DNA from: UBA4055 sp036721445
GTDB lineage: Bacteria > UBA4055
Reading direction: 5' to 3'
DNA: 40,665 nt
Assembly: GCA_036721445.1 (NCBI GenBank)
Contig: DAIMKZ010000007.1
Coordinates: 1-40,665, forward strand
Shown here: piece after piece, positions 1-8,524 of the stretch
Layout of the letters: each line of letters begins with the position of its first letter
How positions within the stretch are numbered: the stretch's first letter is position 1
The notes under the pieces: model-generated
Database searches by the model: none
What the model was told of the DNA's origin: nothing
Seen by the model: the letters and a program-made list of their open reading frames with translations, nothing else
Made by a program: the position numbers and the translations under genes

Positions 1-398
1 CTTACTTTTATTTCACCCGCCGGGATTTTGATAAGGCAGTTATTTCTGACTTTCTGATCATTAATAAATATCTCGGCTCTGTTGAAAGACATTACCGTGA
101 CATTTGCCCTCAAGTCTTCAAGCTGATATTTTTTTGAGAATTCCGGAGCTTTGATCATAACTGATTCGTAATATGCTTTGTGATGTTCTTTTATAAGGAT
201 TATCCTGTACTTGCCCTCAGGTCTTCTGAAAACAACGGGAGTTTCTCCCACTTCCTCGTCATTGATAACTACTGTCGCGCCGGAAGGATCGGATGTTATA
301 GAAACCTCAATACCCTCATATTCAGTTTCAAGTGAGTCTGGCTGTGATGCCAAAACTAACGCGGCATATAATAGAACCTTCAATAATAGTATTTTCAC
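1..398 (-). CDS. PEGA-domain secreted protein, C-terminus cut by window edge
   Basis: The reading frame starts at a GTG (396-398) and stays open to base 1, so only about 132 N-terminal residues are visible. They begin with a short hydrophobic, signal-like stretch (VKILLLKVLLYAALVLA), then a PEGA-type beta module of roughly residues 32-80 with the hallmark ITSDPSGATVVINDEEVGETP. A second related module begins near residue 110 (AEIFINDQKV). PEGA domains are common in surface or periplasmic proteins of FCB-type bacteria and usually act as scaffolds. An upstream ATG is in another frame, so GTG is the likely start, with only a weak GGA as ribosome site. It is divergent from ruvX. The function beyond an envelope protein cannot be told from this fragment. 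Confidence 0.72.
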   Translation of the reverse strand, partial: MKILLLKVLLYAALVLASQPDSLETEYEGIEVSITSDPSGATVVINDEEVGETPVVFRRPEGKYRIILIKEHHKAYYESVMIKAPEFSKKYQLEDLRANVTVMSFNRAEIFINDQKVRNNCLIKIPAGEIKV

Positions 399-494
399 TT
401 TTTTTCCGAAAGAATATATTGTTTTTCTGCATATTAATATAACAATAAATTCCGGATTTTCCTAATATATTCTTCAAAATTCCTGATTTGCAGA

Positions 495-523
495 TTGAAA
501 TTGAAGCGCTATTGTACTATATT
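495..523 (+). promoter_or_regulatory. Sigma-70-type promoter for the ruvX operon
   Basis: TTGAAA (495-500), 17 bp, TATATT (518-523), 23 bases upstream of the ruvX start. It matches the TTGnnn-17-TAnnTT pattern seen at seven other places in this window. Read by eye only. Confidence 0.65.
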
Positions 524-546
524 CCATTAAATTACAAGGAAGGTTT

Positions 547-957
547 GTGGGAAGATATCTTGCGATAGATTACGGTGATGTAAGGATCGGACTTGCGATT
601 TCTGATCCGTTTAAGATCATTTCATCAGCATATAAAACGCTGAAAAATACCGGAACGGATAACATCCTCTTTGAACTGAAGGATATCATCCTGAAGGAAG
701 ATGTCGAAAAGATCGTTCTAGGTCATCCGGTAGGTCTGGACGGGAATAAAACGAAAAAAACCCTTCAGGTCGAGGAGTTCGCTGAAAAGCTTAAGGGCCT
801 TGGCATCGAAGTCATGCTTTTCGACGAAAGTTTCTCTTCCGTCAGAGCTCACAGGATCATACATGAAATGGGGAAAAAGACTGGGAACAACAAGGATAAG
901 ATAGACATGCTGGCCGCGCAGGTCGTACTCGAAGATTATCTGAGGTCGGTGCAATGA
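547..957 (+). CDS. ruvX: RuvX/YqgF RNase H-fold pre-16S rRNA nuclease / putative Holliday junction resolvase
   Basis: This 136-residue protein has the usual length and motifs of the RuvX/YqgF family: LAIDYGDVRIGLA near the N-terminus with Asp8, GHPVGLDG (59-66), DESFSS (93-98) and a C-terminal DMLAAQVVLEDYL with Asp120. These acidic residues form the RNase H-like metal site. The family matures the 16S rRNA 5' end in E. coli and has been proposed to cut Holliday junctions. The start is a GTG preceded by AAGGAAGG, three bases away. It heads a five-gene operon, and its stop overlaps the next start by four bases (ATGA). The identification is secure; which of the two proposed activities matters here is not visible. 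Confidence 0.93.
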   Translation: MGRYLAIDYGDVRIGLAISDPFKIISSAYKTLKNTGTDNILFELKDIILKEDVEKIVLGHPVGLDGNKTKKTLQVEEFAEKLKGLGIEVMLFDESFSSVRAHRIIHEMGKKTGNNKDKIDMLAAQVVLEDYLRSVQ

Positions 958-1982
958 AGGATTTCTTCTCGGAATTTACTGCTCCTGCAGACATGAAAAG
1001 ACCCGACGGATCCTCAAGGTTCGCTTTCGTGACTTTTCTGATGATGAACGATTCTTATCTGGCCTCGACCCTCCTTCTGGCGTACGGGCTGAAAAAGCAG
1101 AACTCTAAAGCTGATTCTGTCTGCATGGTGACCGAAGAGATCGACGATGAAACCATCGCCCCGTTAAAACTCGTATACGACCATGTAGTCAGAGTTAAAA
1201 GAATATTCGTACCGCATAAGGAAAGAAAGGGAAGGGAAGACAGACCGCTGTGGTTCACGAGGCTGAACTCTCTTCTTCTGGGTCCTGACGGTAATTACGG
1301 TCTGAACTATGAAAAAGTGTGCATACTTGATGCCGATGTTTATCCGGTAAGACATTATGACGCGCTCTTTTCAGTTCCAACGCCGGCGGGCATGCTTAAC
1401 GAGAAGAAATCGAACTGCCTTGAATGGGATGACAGCGGGAAGTACGTTTATCCCGATTCGATCGAAAAAGAGGGAAAATGGAACTGGCATAAAAGATACG
1501 ATCCTGTAGCCCCGCACGGAGCGCCGATCCCGAAGGAAGTGACGGACAGACCTCTCCTCGATCATTCCAATCTCGGCCTTAACGGCTCGATCTATGTCTT
1601 CGACACTTCCGCGAAAGAACTGGAAAGTATTATTGAAGATGTTGATAAGCCTGAAATAAAAGAGCTCGTCGGTGATAAGTTCATGTGGCCCGACATGCAG
1701 TATTTTACGGTAAGATGGTCGGGAAAGTGGAACAGTATCGACATAAAATTCTCGTCGTTCAACGGATATCCTGCGATAAAATATCTCTGCGGCTGCCATT
1801 ATTCGGGATTCAAACCCTGGTATTTCAGGCAGAAAGGCCTGAAGAACTATATGAAGCATGAGGATTTTATATTCTGGTATAAAAATTACCTTTCGATGCT
1901 GGAAGAATATCCCGGGCTGGCTGAATTTAAAAGACTTTCCAATATTAAAAAGAATATATTAAAGCTGGAGGTCGTATTATGA
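954..1982 (+). CDS. Glycosyltransferase family 8 (glycogenin-like)
   Basis: A 342-residue soluble protein. An N-terminal nucleotide-sugar fold begins with FAFVTFLMMNDSYL (23-36). A DxD motif, DADVYP (126-131), should bind Mn2+ and the UDP-sugar. The C-terminal motif HYSGFKPW (282-289) is the His/Gly/Lys signature of GT8 enzymes, and NLGLNGSIYVFD is the usual acceptor-side segment. The family transfers a sugar from a UDP-sugar with retention. It overlaps ruvX and the following epimerase by four bases each, so translation is probably coupled. Pairing with an epimerase suggests surface-glycan or lipooligosaccharide synthesis. Donor and acceptor sugars cannot be assigned. Confidence 0.82.
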   Translation: MKDFFSEFTAPADMKRPDGSSRFAFVTFLMMNDSYLASTLLLAYGLKKQNSKADSVCMVTEEIDDETIAPLKLVYDHVVRVKRIFVPHKERKGREDRPLWFTRLNSLLLGPDGNYGLNYEKVCILDADVYPVRHYDALFSVPTPAGMLNEKKSNCLEWDDSGKYVYPDSIEKEGKWNWHKRYDPVAPHGAPIPKEVTDRPLLDHSNLGLNGSIYVFDTSAKELESIIEDVDKPEIKELVGDKFMWPDMQYFTVRWSGKWNSIDIKFSSFNGYPAIKYLCGCHYSGFKPWYFRQKGLKNYMKHEDFIFWYKNYLSMLEEYPGLAEFKRLSNIKKNILKLEVVL

Positions 1983-2995
1983 CCGGAAAACCTAAGATAT
2001 TTATCAGCGGAATAGCCGGATTTCTGGGCAGCCATCTTGCGGACGCGTTCATAGCGGACGGATACAGGGTGGCCGGATGCGACAGTCTTGTCGGCGGATA
2101 TCTCGACAATGTACCCTCGAAAGCCGAGTTCTACCAGTACGACCTGAATTACCATAACTCGATAGTTAAAATAACTAAAGACTGCGACATTATCTTCCAC
2201 TGCGCCGCGACGGCTTACGAGGGACTGAGCGTGTTCAGCCCGTTCTTCATCACCAAGAACATCGTCCAGTCGTCGGTCTCTCTGATCACGGCCGCAATAG
2301 CGAATAGGGCGAAAAGGTTTGTTATGTGCTCGTCCATGGCCCGGTACGGCACGCAGGAAAGAGTTCCGTTCACGGAAGACATGGTCCCGGCGCCTCAGGA
2401 CCCTTACGGGATAGGGAAATACAGTTCGGAACTGTATCTGAGGAACCTCTGCGAGACGCACGGCATGGAGTGGGTCATCGCTGTTCCGCACAACATCATA
2501 GGGCCGCGCCAGAAATACGACGATCCCTACAGGAACGTGGCGAGCATCATGATCAACCTGATGCTCCAGGGCCGCCAGCCTGTGATCTACGGCGACGGAG
2601 AGCAGAAAAGATGTTTTTCTTTTATACAGGATGATATTGACATACTGTACAGGCTGGCGTTCGAAAAGGACGCGGGCGGCGAGGTCATAAACATCGGCCC
2701 GGACGACGAGTTCGTCACGATAAACCGGCTCGCAGGATGCATCGCCGAGATCCTCGGCTTCATGCTCGACCCCGTGTACGAGAAGGCGCGTCCTCAGGAG
2801 GTGCAGTTCGCGAACTGCTCTGCAGACAAGGCGAGAAAAATGTTCGGGTACGCTCCGAAAGTCAGGCTCAGGGACGGTTTGAGATCCATGGTCGAATATA
2901 TCAGAGAAAGAGGTCCGAAACCTTTCAAATATCACATCGACCTCGAGATAGTCAATAAGAGCACTCCTCACACGTGGACGGAGAGAAAGTTCTGA
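1979..2995 (+). CDS. NAD-dependent epimerase/dehydratase (extended SDR, UDP-glucose 4-epimerase-like)
   Basis: A 338-residue extended short-chain dehydrogenase. The Rossmann motif GIAGFLG (11-17) binds NAD(P), CSSMARYG carries the catalytic Ser region, and YGIGK (143-147) supplies the catalytic Tyr and Lys. PHNIIGPRQKYDDPYRN resembles the substrate-binding part of UDP-hexose 4-epimerases and related sugar-nucleotide dehydratases. It probably makes the sugar nucleotide used by the GT8 enzyme immediately upstream. Much of the gene is GC-rich: 37-39 of 60 bases are G/C in the lines starting 2041, 2341, 2641 and 2761, while the line at 2581 has 24 of 60. clpB reaches similar values, so this alone is not proof of transfer. 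The exact substrate is unknown. Confidence 0.83.
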   Translation: MTGKPKIFISGIAGFLGSHLADAFIADGYRVAGCDSLVGGYLDNVPSKAEFYQYDLNYHNSIVKITKDCDIIFHCAATAYEGLSVFSPFFITKNIVQSSVSLITAAIANRAKRFVMCSSMARYGTQERVPFTEDMVPAPQDPYGIGKYSSELYLRNLCETHGMEWVIAVPHNIIGPRQKYDDPYRNVASIMINLMLQGRQPVIYGDGEQKRCFSFIQDDIDILYRLAFEKDAGGEVINIGPDDEFVTINRLAGCIAEILGFMLDPVYEKARPQEVQFANCSADKARKMFGYAPKVRLRDGLRSMVEYIRERGPKPFKYHIDLEIVNKSTPHTWTERKF

Positions 2996-3648
2996 TGGCT
3001 GACCTGCGCGAAGATATCAGGATCGTTTATCGGTCCGAAAAGGAAGCTGTGGTCTATAAACCTGCAGGAATGGCCACTCAGCTCTCTAATGATATCAAAG
3101 GTTCATCACTCGAATCAAAGCTGAAATCTATACTCGGAAAGAACGAAATCTTCTTTCCCCACAGACTCGACAGAGTTACCTGCGGACTTCTGCTGGTCTG
3201 CTTTGACAAAGATACGGTCGCCTTGTATAACGAACAGATCAGGAAAGGCGGTTTTTCCAAATATTACGTCGCGAAAGTCGAATCTTCAATATCGGAACCG
3301 GCCGGCCTGACAGGTACGCACAAACGCTATCTTAAGACCATAAACGGTAAAAGCCGCATCGTAAAAAGCGGAGGCGCTCCGTCTTTTCTGGAGATAATCA
3401 AATTTGAACCGGCGCCCGGCAGCCATGAACAATATTACGCACTGATCCATCTCATCACCGGACGAACCCATCAGATACGCGTAATGCTCGCCGATCTCGG
3501 GATCCCTTTATCCGGCGACAAGCTCTACAACCCCGCTTCAAAATTCAAAGACTTCTATCTTGAGTCGGCGGCGCTCGAATTCTCTGACACGGAAGGAATT
3601 AACAGATATTTCGAAACTGACAATAAAATTATACGGAGGATAAAATGA
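2995..3648 (+). CDS. RluA-family pseudouridine synthase without S4 domain
   Basis: A 217-residue protein with the RluA signature FPHRLDRVTCGLLLV; Asp59 is the expected catalytic nucleophile that isomerises uridine in rRNA or tRNA. GRTHQIRV (146-153) is the second family motif. There is no N-terminal S4 RNA-binding domain. An in-frame GTG lies at 2974, but the ATG at 2995 is preferred because it has GGAGAGAAAG six bases upstream and shares one base with the upstream stop (TGATG). The gene is embedded in the ruvX operon. Which RNA position it modifies cannot be predicted. Confidence 0.85.
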   Translation: MADLREDIRIVYRSEKEAVVYKPAGMATQLSNDIKGSSLESKLKSILGKNEIFFPHRLDRVTCGLLLVCFDKDTVALYNEQIRKGGFSKYYVAKVESSISEPAGLTGTHKRYLKTINGKSRIVKSGGAPSFLEIIKFEPAPGSHEQYYALIHLITGRTHQIRVMLADLGIPLSGDKLYNPASKFKDFYLESAALEFSDTEGINRYFETDNKIIRRIK

Positions 3649-5129
3649 AAAAACTGATTCTCGTTTGTTTCAGCGCCGCGGTTCTGCTGCTGATCTCGGC
3701 CTGCAGTAATAAACCTGAAAATTACACGCACGACAAATTCATGGAGGGAATGAAACTGCATCAGGGCGATCCTGCAAAGCTGTTCGAGTACTGTACAGAT
3801 TTCTACAAACATTCCGGAGATATAGATGCCCTCAGGAACGCGACTTCGATAATGTATCAGCTTGAACCTGAAAAAACTGTAAAGCTATTGAAGGAAAACG
3901 CCGACATGAACCCCGGAGATAAAAATACTCTCTATCTGTACGGAAGACTCCTGGAAGATAAGGCTGAAGTCATAACGGTGGCGAGGAAGGTCATTGATAT
4001 CGATCCCGAATGGGAATACGGCTACAGGATGCTCACGGTGAACTATATGCAGTACCTTTTCGTTAGAGAAAGCGAATACAGCGGTAAACTGAAGGACATA
4101 CTGCCCGATGATGAGAAACATTTCGAAAAATTCAAGAATTTCAAGACGGCGGATGAAGTGCAGTCGGTTGTTTATTTCAGATATCTGATGTATAAGAACG
4201 ATCCCGAAGCTGAGAACTTTGCCCTGAAAGCCGCAGAAAATAAGGAAGCATGGGCGAATGACGACATCCTAGCCGAAGTATATACGGCCTCAGGGCAGTA
4301 CGATAAAGCGCAGGAACATTTTTACAGCAGCATAAAGTCCCGCCAGGCTGAGATGAGTGAAAAGGATCTGAATACATACTCAGCTCTCAGCGTATTTTAT
4401 AAGCTTCAGGAATTGGAAAAATATGAAGAGGCGCAGGATTTTATCATGACGAAAGCCGAGGACCTGGATGAAAAGGACAGATATGCGTATTCAGGAATGC
4501 TGTACTGCAAACAGAACGAGACTAAAAAAGCTGTCTCGGCTCTTCAGAAAGCTGCAGCGATGGGATTTGACGACTATTTTTCATTCGAGAGAAATCCGGA
4601 TATGGAAGAGATCAAAAAAACAAAACAGTGGCCGGAGATCGAAAGGGTAACGAAAGCTAATTATGCCGCGAACTCCGGCAAGCGGAAAGAAGCGGTCTTA
4701 GCTTCAAAATTCTCAAAACCCGCGCCCGCATCGAAATTCACTGACACCGAAAAGAAAGAGATCACTCTTGAAAGCCTCAAAGGAAATATCGTCATACTCG
4801 ATTTCTGGGCGACCTGGTGCGGTCCCTGCAGAATGGCGATGCCTGTCCTGAGCGCTTTCGCAGATAAGAATATTGAAGGCTTTAAGGTATTTTCAGTCAA
4901 TGTATGGGAGCAGGATCCGGAAGCCGCAAAGAAATTCTTCGAGGAGCAGAAGTACTCAATGCAGCTGGCTTTCGGCGAGGAAGATTCTGCCGAGAAATTC
5001 GGGTTCAGCGGGATACCTTACATCTGCGTTATTGATAAGGAAGGAAATATCAGATACCACGAGAATGGATTTTCTCCCGAACTTGAAGAGAAACTTGAAT
5101 GGTGGGTGGAGGATCTTAAGGGAGAATAA
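3645..5129 (+). CDS. TPR lipoprotein with C-terminal TlpA/ResA-like thioredoxin domain
   Basis: A 494-residue lipoprotein. The signal peptide ends in the lipobox LISAC, so Cys20 would be lipidated and the protein anchored at the periplasmic face. Helical TPR-like repeats fill roughly residues 30-330 (for example LAEVYTASGQYDKAQEHFYSS). A thioredoxin-fold domain follows from about residue 355, with WATWCGPCRMAMP (catalytic Cys392 and Cys395) and the cis-Pro segment FSGIPYICVID. TlpA/ResA-type proteins reduce disulfides on exported proteins, for instance apocytochromes. The substrate is not evident here. It overlaps the previous gene by four bases and ends the operon, abutting the convergent gene with no spacer and no visible terminator. 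Confidence 0.85.
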   Translation: MKKLILVCFSAAVLLLISACSNKPENYTHDKFMEGMKLHQGDPAKLFEYCTDFYKHSGDIDALRNATSIMYQLEPEKTVKLLKENADMNPGDKNTLYLYGRLLEDKAEVITVARKVIDIDPEWEYGYRMLTVNYMQYLFVRESEYSGKLKDILPDDEKHFEKFKNFKTADEVQSVVYFRYLMYKNDPEAENFALKAAENKEAWANDDILAEVYTASGQYDKAQEHFYSSIKSRQAEMSEKDLNTYSALSVFYKLQELEKYEEAQDFIMTKAEDLDEKDRYAYSGMLYCKQNETKKAVSALQKAAAMGFDDYFSFERNPDMEEIKKTKQWPEIERVTKANYAANSGKRKEAVLASKFSKPAPASKFTDTEKKEITLESLKGNIVILDFWATWCGPCRMAMPVLSAFADKNIEGFKVFSVNVWEQDPEAAKKFFEEQKYSMQLAFGEEDSAEKFGFSGIPYICVIDKEGNIRYHENGFSPELEEKLEWWVEDLKGE

Positions 5130-7247
5130 TTATTTTCTTTTCTTAATGATAAATTTGATTATAAAGAACAATACTATAACTATGATCAGCAATTCTGTTA
5201 TGCCAATTAATCCAAATGAAAAAAATACCGGCGGAGCCTGAAATTCTTTTTCAGGCTCTATCCAGCCTCCCGGAGGATCTTCACGCAGATTTTTTATTTT
5301 CCCTGCTGGATTTCTGCTGACCACTCTAAATCCGGTTATTCCGTTTGATTCATACAGATCACCAAGAAAATCATTTCTTTTATCAGTTCTGCATTCCTGA
5401 GCTTCCAGATTCCATGAACCACCTCTACTTATCTTTCTTATCCACCCACCTGCCGGTTCAACAGGTCCTTTCGGGTCAATTACATCTTCAAAAGGATATT
5501 CCGCAGACCAGTCCCAGCACATTTCCCAAATATTTCCGGACATGTCGTATATACCGAGTTCATTTGGTCTTTTCCTGCCGATCGGCTGAGGTTCCTGCCA
5601 TCCTCCCTCATTTACTCCGGAATTTCCTTCGAACCAGCCCACAACGCTCAGAGTGTCGCTCCCGGAGTACTTGTAACCTCGGCTCTTTACTCCTCCCTTT
5701 GCAGCGAATTCCCATTCCGCTTCTGTCGGCAGCCTGTATCCGTCCGCATCGAAATCACAGCTTACGTTTTTTTCTTCATCAATATTATAACACTTGGTCA
5801 GTCCTTCAAGTTCGCTGAGTTTGTTACAGAATTTCAGAGCGTCGAACCATGATACGTTCTCCACTGGATTCATCCACGTTCTCATCGAGCTCGGATTACT
5901 CCCGATAACTTCTTCATACTGTCCCTGAGACACTTCGTATTTACCGATGAAAAAGCTGCTTACGGTCACATTGAATCCGTTCCTTTGAAAAGTACCGCCT
6001 TCAACGAAAACATAATCAAAAGCATCGTCAGATCCTTCCTCGAGAGTGATATTAAAATTCACTTTGCTATTCTGCTTTATTTCTATTCCCCTTTGCTCAT
6101 GTGTTTTGAAGCCGGGTTTTGTTATTCTAAGGCTGTACGATCCTTCAGGAACATCGCTGAAAATACTGCTTCCTGTACTTTGATATATTTCTCCTTCCTT
6201 TGAAACAAGTTCGATCTGAGCCTTATCCGGAATTACCGCCACCTGTACCGTTCCTGCTTTGATCTCAGGGTAAATCCTAAGAACCTTGCTTTCTTTTGCG
6301 GATAAAATGAATCTTTCTTCAACTGGTTCTGCCGTTCTCATTTCAACTCTTACTACACACTGCTGCGGTAAAAGCTTGATACCTTCATGCTCTTCATACA
6401 GAACACCGTTTATATATACCTTCGCTTTGTCGTACGTTTTTATTGTAAGAACAGCACTGATGTCTGTAAGCTCGTATCTTTTCTTCAGGCCCGGTTTTGA
6501 AATTTTTACAGTTTCCGTGACCTCCTGAAAGTTCTCCTTTACAACCTTCAGTCTGTATTCTCCCTCAGGATAGAATGTTGCGAGCGGTGTTTCTCCGAGT
6601 TTAATATCGTTCAGATAGACTGAAGCCTCTTCAGGAGAAGAATGTATCTCAACCGTAACTTCTGTTGTTTTTTCAAGACTTTCTTTAAAAAGAGTATTTT
6701 CGGCGGTCACCTGAATATTTACGGATTTTGTGCCGTATCCCGGCATTTCGAATCTGATCTCATGCCTGCCGACCGAAGTCGTGACCTGCTCTGTTCTGCC
6801 TTTATTAACTCCGTCCAAGAATATTTCTGCGCCCGGCGGATCGGACTGAACCGTTATCGCAATATCCTCGATCTTCTTTTCTTCGATCGCTTTAACATCG
6901 ATCTGATAAACAGTGTTGCCTTTAAGCCTGAACGGAAATGTATGAGATTTAGGAATATAACCGTCCTTTTTGAACTTCAGACTTTTTGTTTCAGGCTGAA
7001 GATACACAAGATAAACGCCTTCTCCTCTGTAATCGTGTTTCTCATAGCCGAATCCCTCGAACTGCAGATCTTTGATGTCCGTGTGTACCTTGAGAATTGC
7101 GCACCACTGCCCGTTCACATCCTTTTGTCCGAATTTTGCAGCCGTTATGTCTCCAGTGAGTTCCTTAACATCAGAGACGATCTCGAACTGGGCGGAAAAT
7201 GTTAAAAATACCGTAATCAGTAAAAGTAATAATCTGAGAGTTTTCAT
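5130..7247 (-). CDS. PEGA-repeat surface protein with FGE-sulfatase (SUMF1) fold domain and C-terminal membrane anchor
   Basis: A 705-residue protein. A signal peptide covers about residues 1-19. Four PEGA or PEGA-like modules lie near 128-182, 196-248, 265-326 and 333-388 (for example VQSDPPGAEIFLDGVNKG). A formylglycine-generating-enzyme/SUMF1 domain follows at about 411-652, with YRLPTEAEWEFAA (504-516) and GNIWEMCWDW. A hydrophobic anchor at about 684-701 precedes the tail KKRK. In bacterial FGE the copper-binding Cys pair sits in a SWLCHDSYC-like segment; here it reads SWNLEAQEC (611-619), keeping only the second Cys. It is therefore more likely a structural or ligand-binding C-lectin-like relative than an active oxidase. 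It is the last gene of the clpB-side cluster, with 68 bases before it. Confidence 0.82.
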   Translation of the reverse strand: MKTLRLLLLLITVFLTFSAQFEIVSDVKELTGDITAAKFGQKDVNGQWCAILKVHTDIKDLQFEGFGYEKHDYRGEGVYLVYLQPETKSLKFKKDGYIPKSHTFPFRLKGNTVYQIDVKAIEEKKIEDIAITVQSDPPGAEIFLDGVNKGRTEQVTTSVGRHEIRFEMPGYGTKSVNIQVTAENTLFKESLEKTTEVTVEIHSSPEEASVYLNDIKLGETPLATFYPEGEYRLKVVKENFQEVTETVKISKPGLKKRYELTDISAVLTIKTYDKAKVYINGVLYEEHEGIKLLPQQCVVRVEMRTAEPVEERFILSAKESKVLRIYPEIKAGTVQVAVIPDKAQIELVSKEGEIYQSTGSSIFSDVPEGSYSLRITKPGFKTHEQRGIEIKQNSKVNFNITLEEGSDDAFDYVFVEGGTFQRNGFNVTVSSFFIGKYEVSQGQYEEVIGSNPSSMRTWMNPVENVSWFDALKFCNKLSELEGLTKCYNIDEEKNVSCDFDADGYRLPTEAEWEFAAKGGVKSRGYKYSGSDTLSVVGWFEGNSGVNEGGWQEPQPIGRKRPNELGIYDMSGNIWEMCWDWSAEYPFEDVIDPKGPVEPAGGWIRKISRGGSWNLEAQECRTDKRNDFLGDLYESNGITGFRVVSRNPAGKIKNLREDPPGGWIEPEKEFQAPPVFFSFGLIGITELLIIVIVLFFIIKFIIKKRK

Positions 7248-7315
7248 ATCTACTTACGCTCCTCATTATATATAACTGAAAAAGTTAAGAAAAGAATTAA
7301 TATTTAGCAATATGA

Positions 7316-7600
7316 TTATTTCTGTGTATCGTCTTGTGCGGGTTCAGGAACATTGTCCCCGTCTTGTCCCATTGCTTCCCTGACTTTATCTAGTTTTTTT
7401 TGAAGGTCGGTATTTTTGTTCTTGATAGTCTCGATCTGATCTTTGAATATCTCGACCTTTGTTTCATAGCTTGACTGCATTTTGTTCAGCTTACCGTTAT
7501 AATAAAGCCACATGCTTAAGAATGTAACGAATACCGAAGCAATTATCACCGATATAAGCGATACAGTGTCGATCTGCCTTTTCTGCGTAAAGAAACTCAT
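7316..7600 (-). CDS. Small membrane-anchored coiled-coil protein, function unknown
   Basis: A 94-residue protein not recognised as a named family. A short cytoplasmic N-terminus (MSFFTQKRQ) precedes one transmembrane segment of about residues 13-34. A charged helix of about 36-78 with heptad-like spacing (KDQIETIKNKNTDLQKKLD) probably forms a coiled coil, and the tail is acidic. The ATG has GGAGG seven bases upstream. It lies 15 bases downstream of the sigma factor gene on the same strand, so the two are probably cotranscribed. The layout recalls small envelope or division-associated bitopic proteins, but nothing proves such a role. Confidence 0.75.
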   Translation of the reverse strand: MSFFTQKRQIDTVSLISVIIASVFVTFLSMWLYYNGKLNKMQSSYETKVEIFKDQIETIKNKNTDLQKKLDKVREAMGQDGDNVPEPAQDDTQK

Positions 7601-7615
7601 ATTATCCTCCCCGGT

Positions 7616-8485
7616 TTATCCCAGATAAGCTCTGAGTGCTTTTGATCTTGAAGTATGCCTGAGCCGTCTTATAGCTTTTTCCTTGATCTGCCTTACTCTT
7701 TCCCTTGTCAGTCCGAATTTTGCCCCGATCTCTTCAAGAGTCATAGCCTGATCCTGATCTATGCCGAAATAGAGCATAATCACTTCTTTTTCTTTATCGG
7801 TAAGAGATTTTAGAGCTATATCTATTTCTTCTCTTAAAGAGTCGTCAAAAAGCTGTTTGTCCGGTGAAGGGAGCTTATCCTCTCTGAGCACATCAAGAAG
7901 CCTGTTGTCCTCTCCCGGCGAAAATTCGGCATCGATCGATAGATGCTTACCCGATATTTTAAGCGTATCTGTAACCTCAAGCTCAGTAGTATCAAGTACT
8001 GTGGCTATTTCTTCCGGCGTCGGTTCTCTCTCGAACTTTTTCTCGAGGCTGGTCATTGTTCTGGTGATCTTGCTCAGAGCGCCGACCTTGTTTAAGGGAA
8101 GCCTGACGACTCTCGACTGCTCCGCGAGCGCCTGCAGTATCGCCTGCCTGATCCACCAGACCGCGTATGAAATAAATTTAAATCCTTTTGTCTCGTCAAA
8201 TCTGTGGGCGGCTTTAATCAGCCCCATGTTACCTTCATTAATAAGGTCGATCAGGCTCATTCCCTGATTCTGATACTGTTTTGCCACAGAGACTACAAAT
8301 CGAAGATTAGCCCTGACAAGTTTTTCAAGCAGTTTCTCCTTGTCCGGACCTTCTTCATGCATTTTTCTGGAAAGTTCCGTTTCCTCTTCGGGAGTGAGGA
8401 GGTCCTCCTCCCCGATCTCCTGAAGATATTTATCTAAAAGCTGGTTCGACCTGACAGGTCCTGTATTAGAGTTACTTGCGCCCAA
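7616..8485 (-). CDS. rpoD: Primary RNA polymerase sigma factor (RpoD/SigA type, no region 1.1)
   Basis: A sigma-70 factor of 289 residues, far shorter than E. coli RpoD because region 1.1 and the non-conserved insert are absent, as in Bacteroidota primary sigmas. Region 1.2 is LLDKYLQEIGEEDLLTPEEE. Region 2 contains NLRFVVSVAKQYQNQGMSL and FKFISYAVWWIRQAI (core binding, -10 recognition and melting). Region 4.2 is TLEEIGAKFGLTRERVRQIK (-35 recognition). The frame can extend seven codons upstream to a TTG at 8504-8506, but the TTG at 8483-8485 is preferred: AGGAGGGG sits three bases before it, and the resulting N-terminus matches the family. The gene lies 39 bases after degP from this start. 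Its expected target fits the TTGACA-17-TAnnTT promoters seen here. Confidence 0.92.
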   Translation of the reverse strand: MGASNSNTGPVRSNQLLDKYLQEIGEEDLLTPEEETELSRKMHEEGPDKEKLLEKLVRANLRFVVSVAKQYQNQGMSLIDLINEGNMGLIKAAHRFDETKGFKFISYAVWWIRQAILQALAEQSRVVRLPLNKVGALSKITRTMTSLEKKFEREPTPEEIATVLDTTELEVTDTLKISGKHLSIDAEFSPGEDNRLLDVLREDKLPSPDKQLFDDSLREEIDIALKSLTDKEKEVIMLYFGIDQDQAMTLEEIGAKFGLTRERVRQIKEKAIRRLRHTSRSKALRAYLG

Positions 8486-8524
8486 ATACCCCTCCTGAAT
8501 TTTCAAGCGCAGATATCTTTCATC

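Noticed and set aside
1886..2971. 361-residue open frame on the minus strand
   Set aside because: It is antisense to the epimerase gene, which has full family motifs; it has no recognisable domain and the openness follows from GC-rich codons.
1979..2995. Epimerase gene as a horizontally acquired GC-rich island
   Set aside because: The clpB core reaches similar G/C in the same window (36 of 60 in the line at 11461), so composition alone does not separate it from resident genes.
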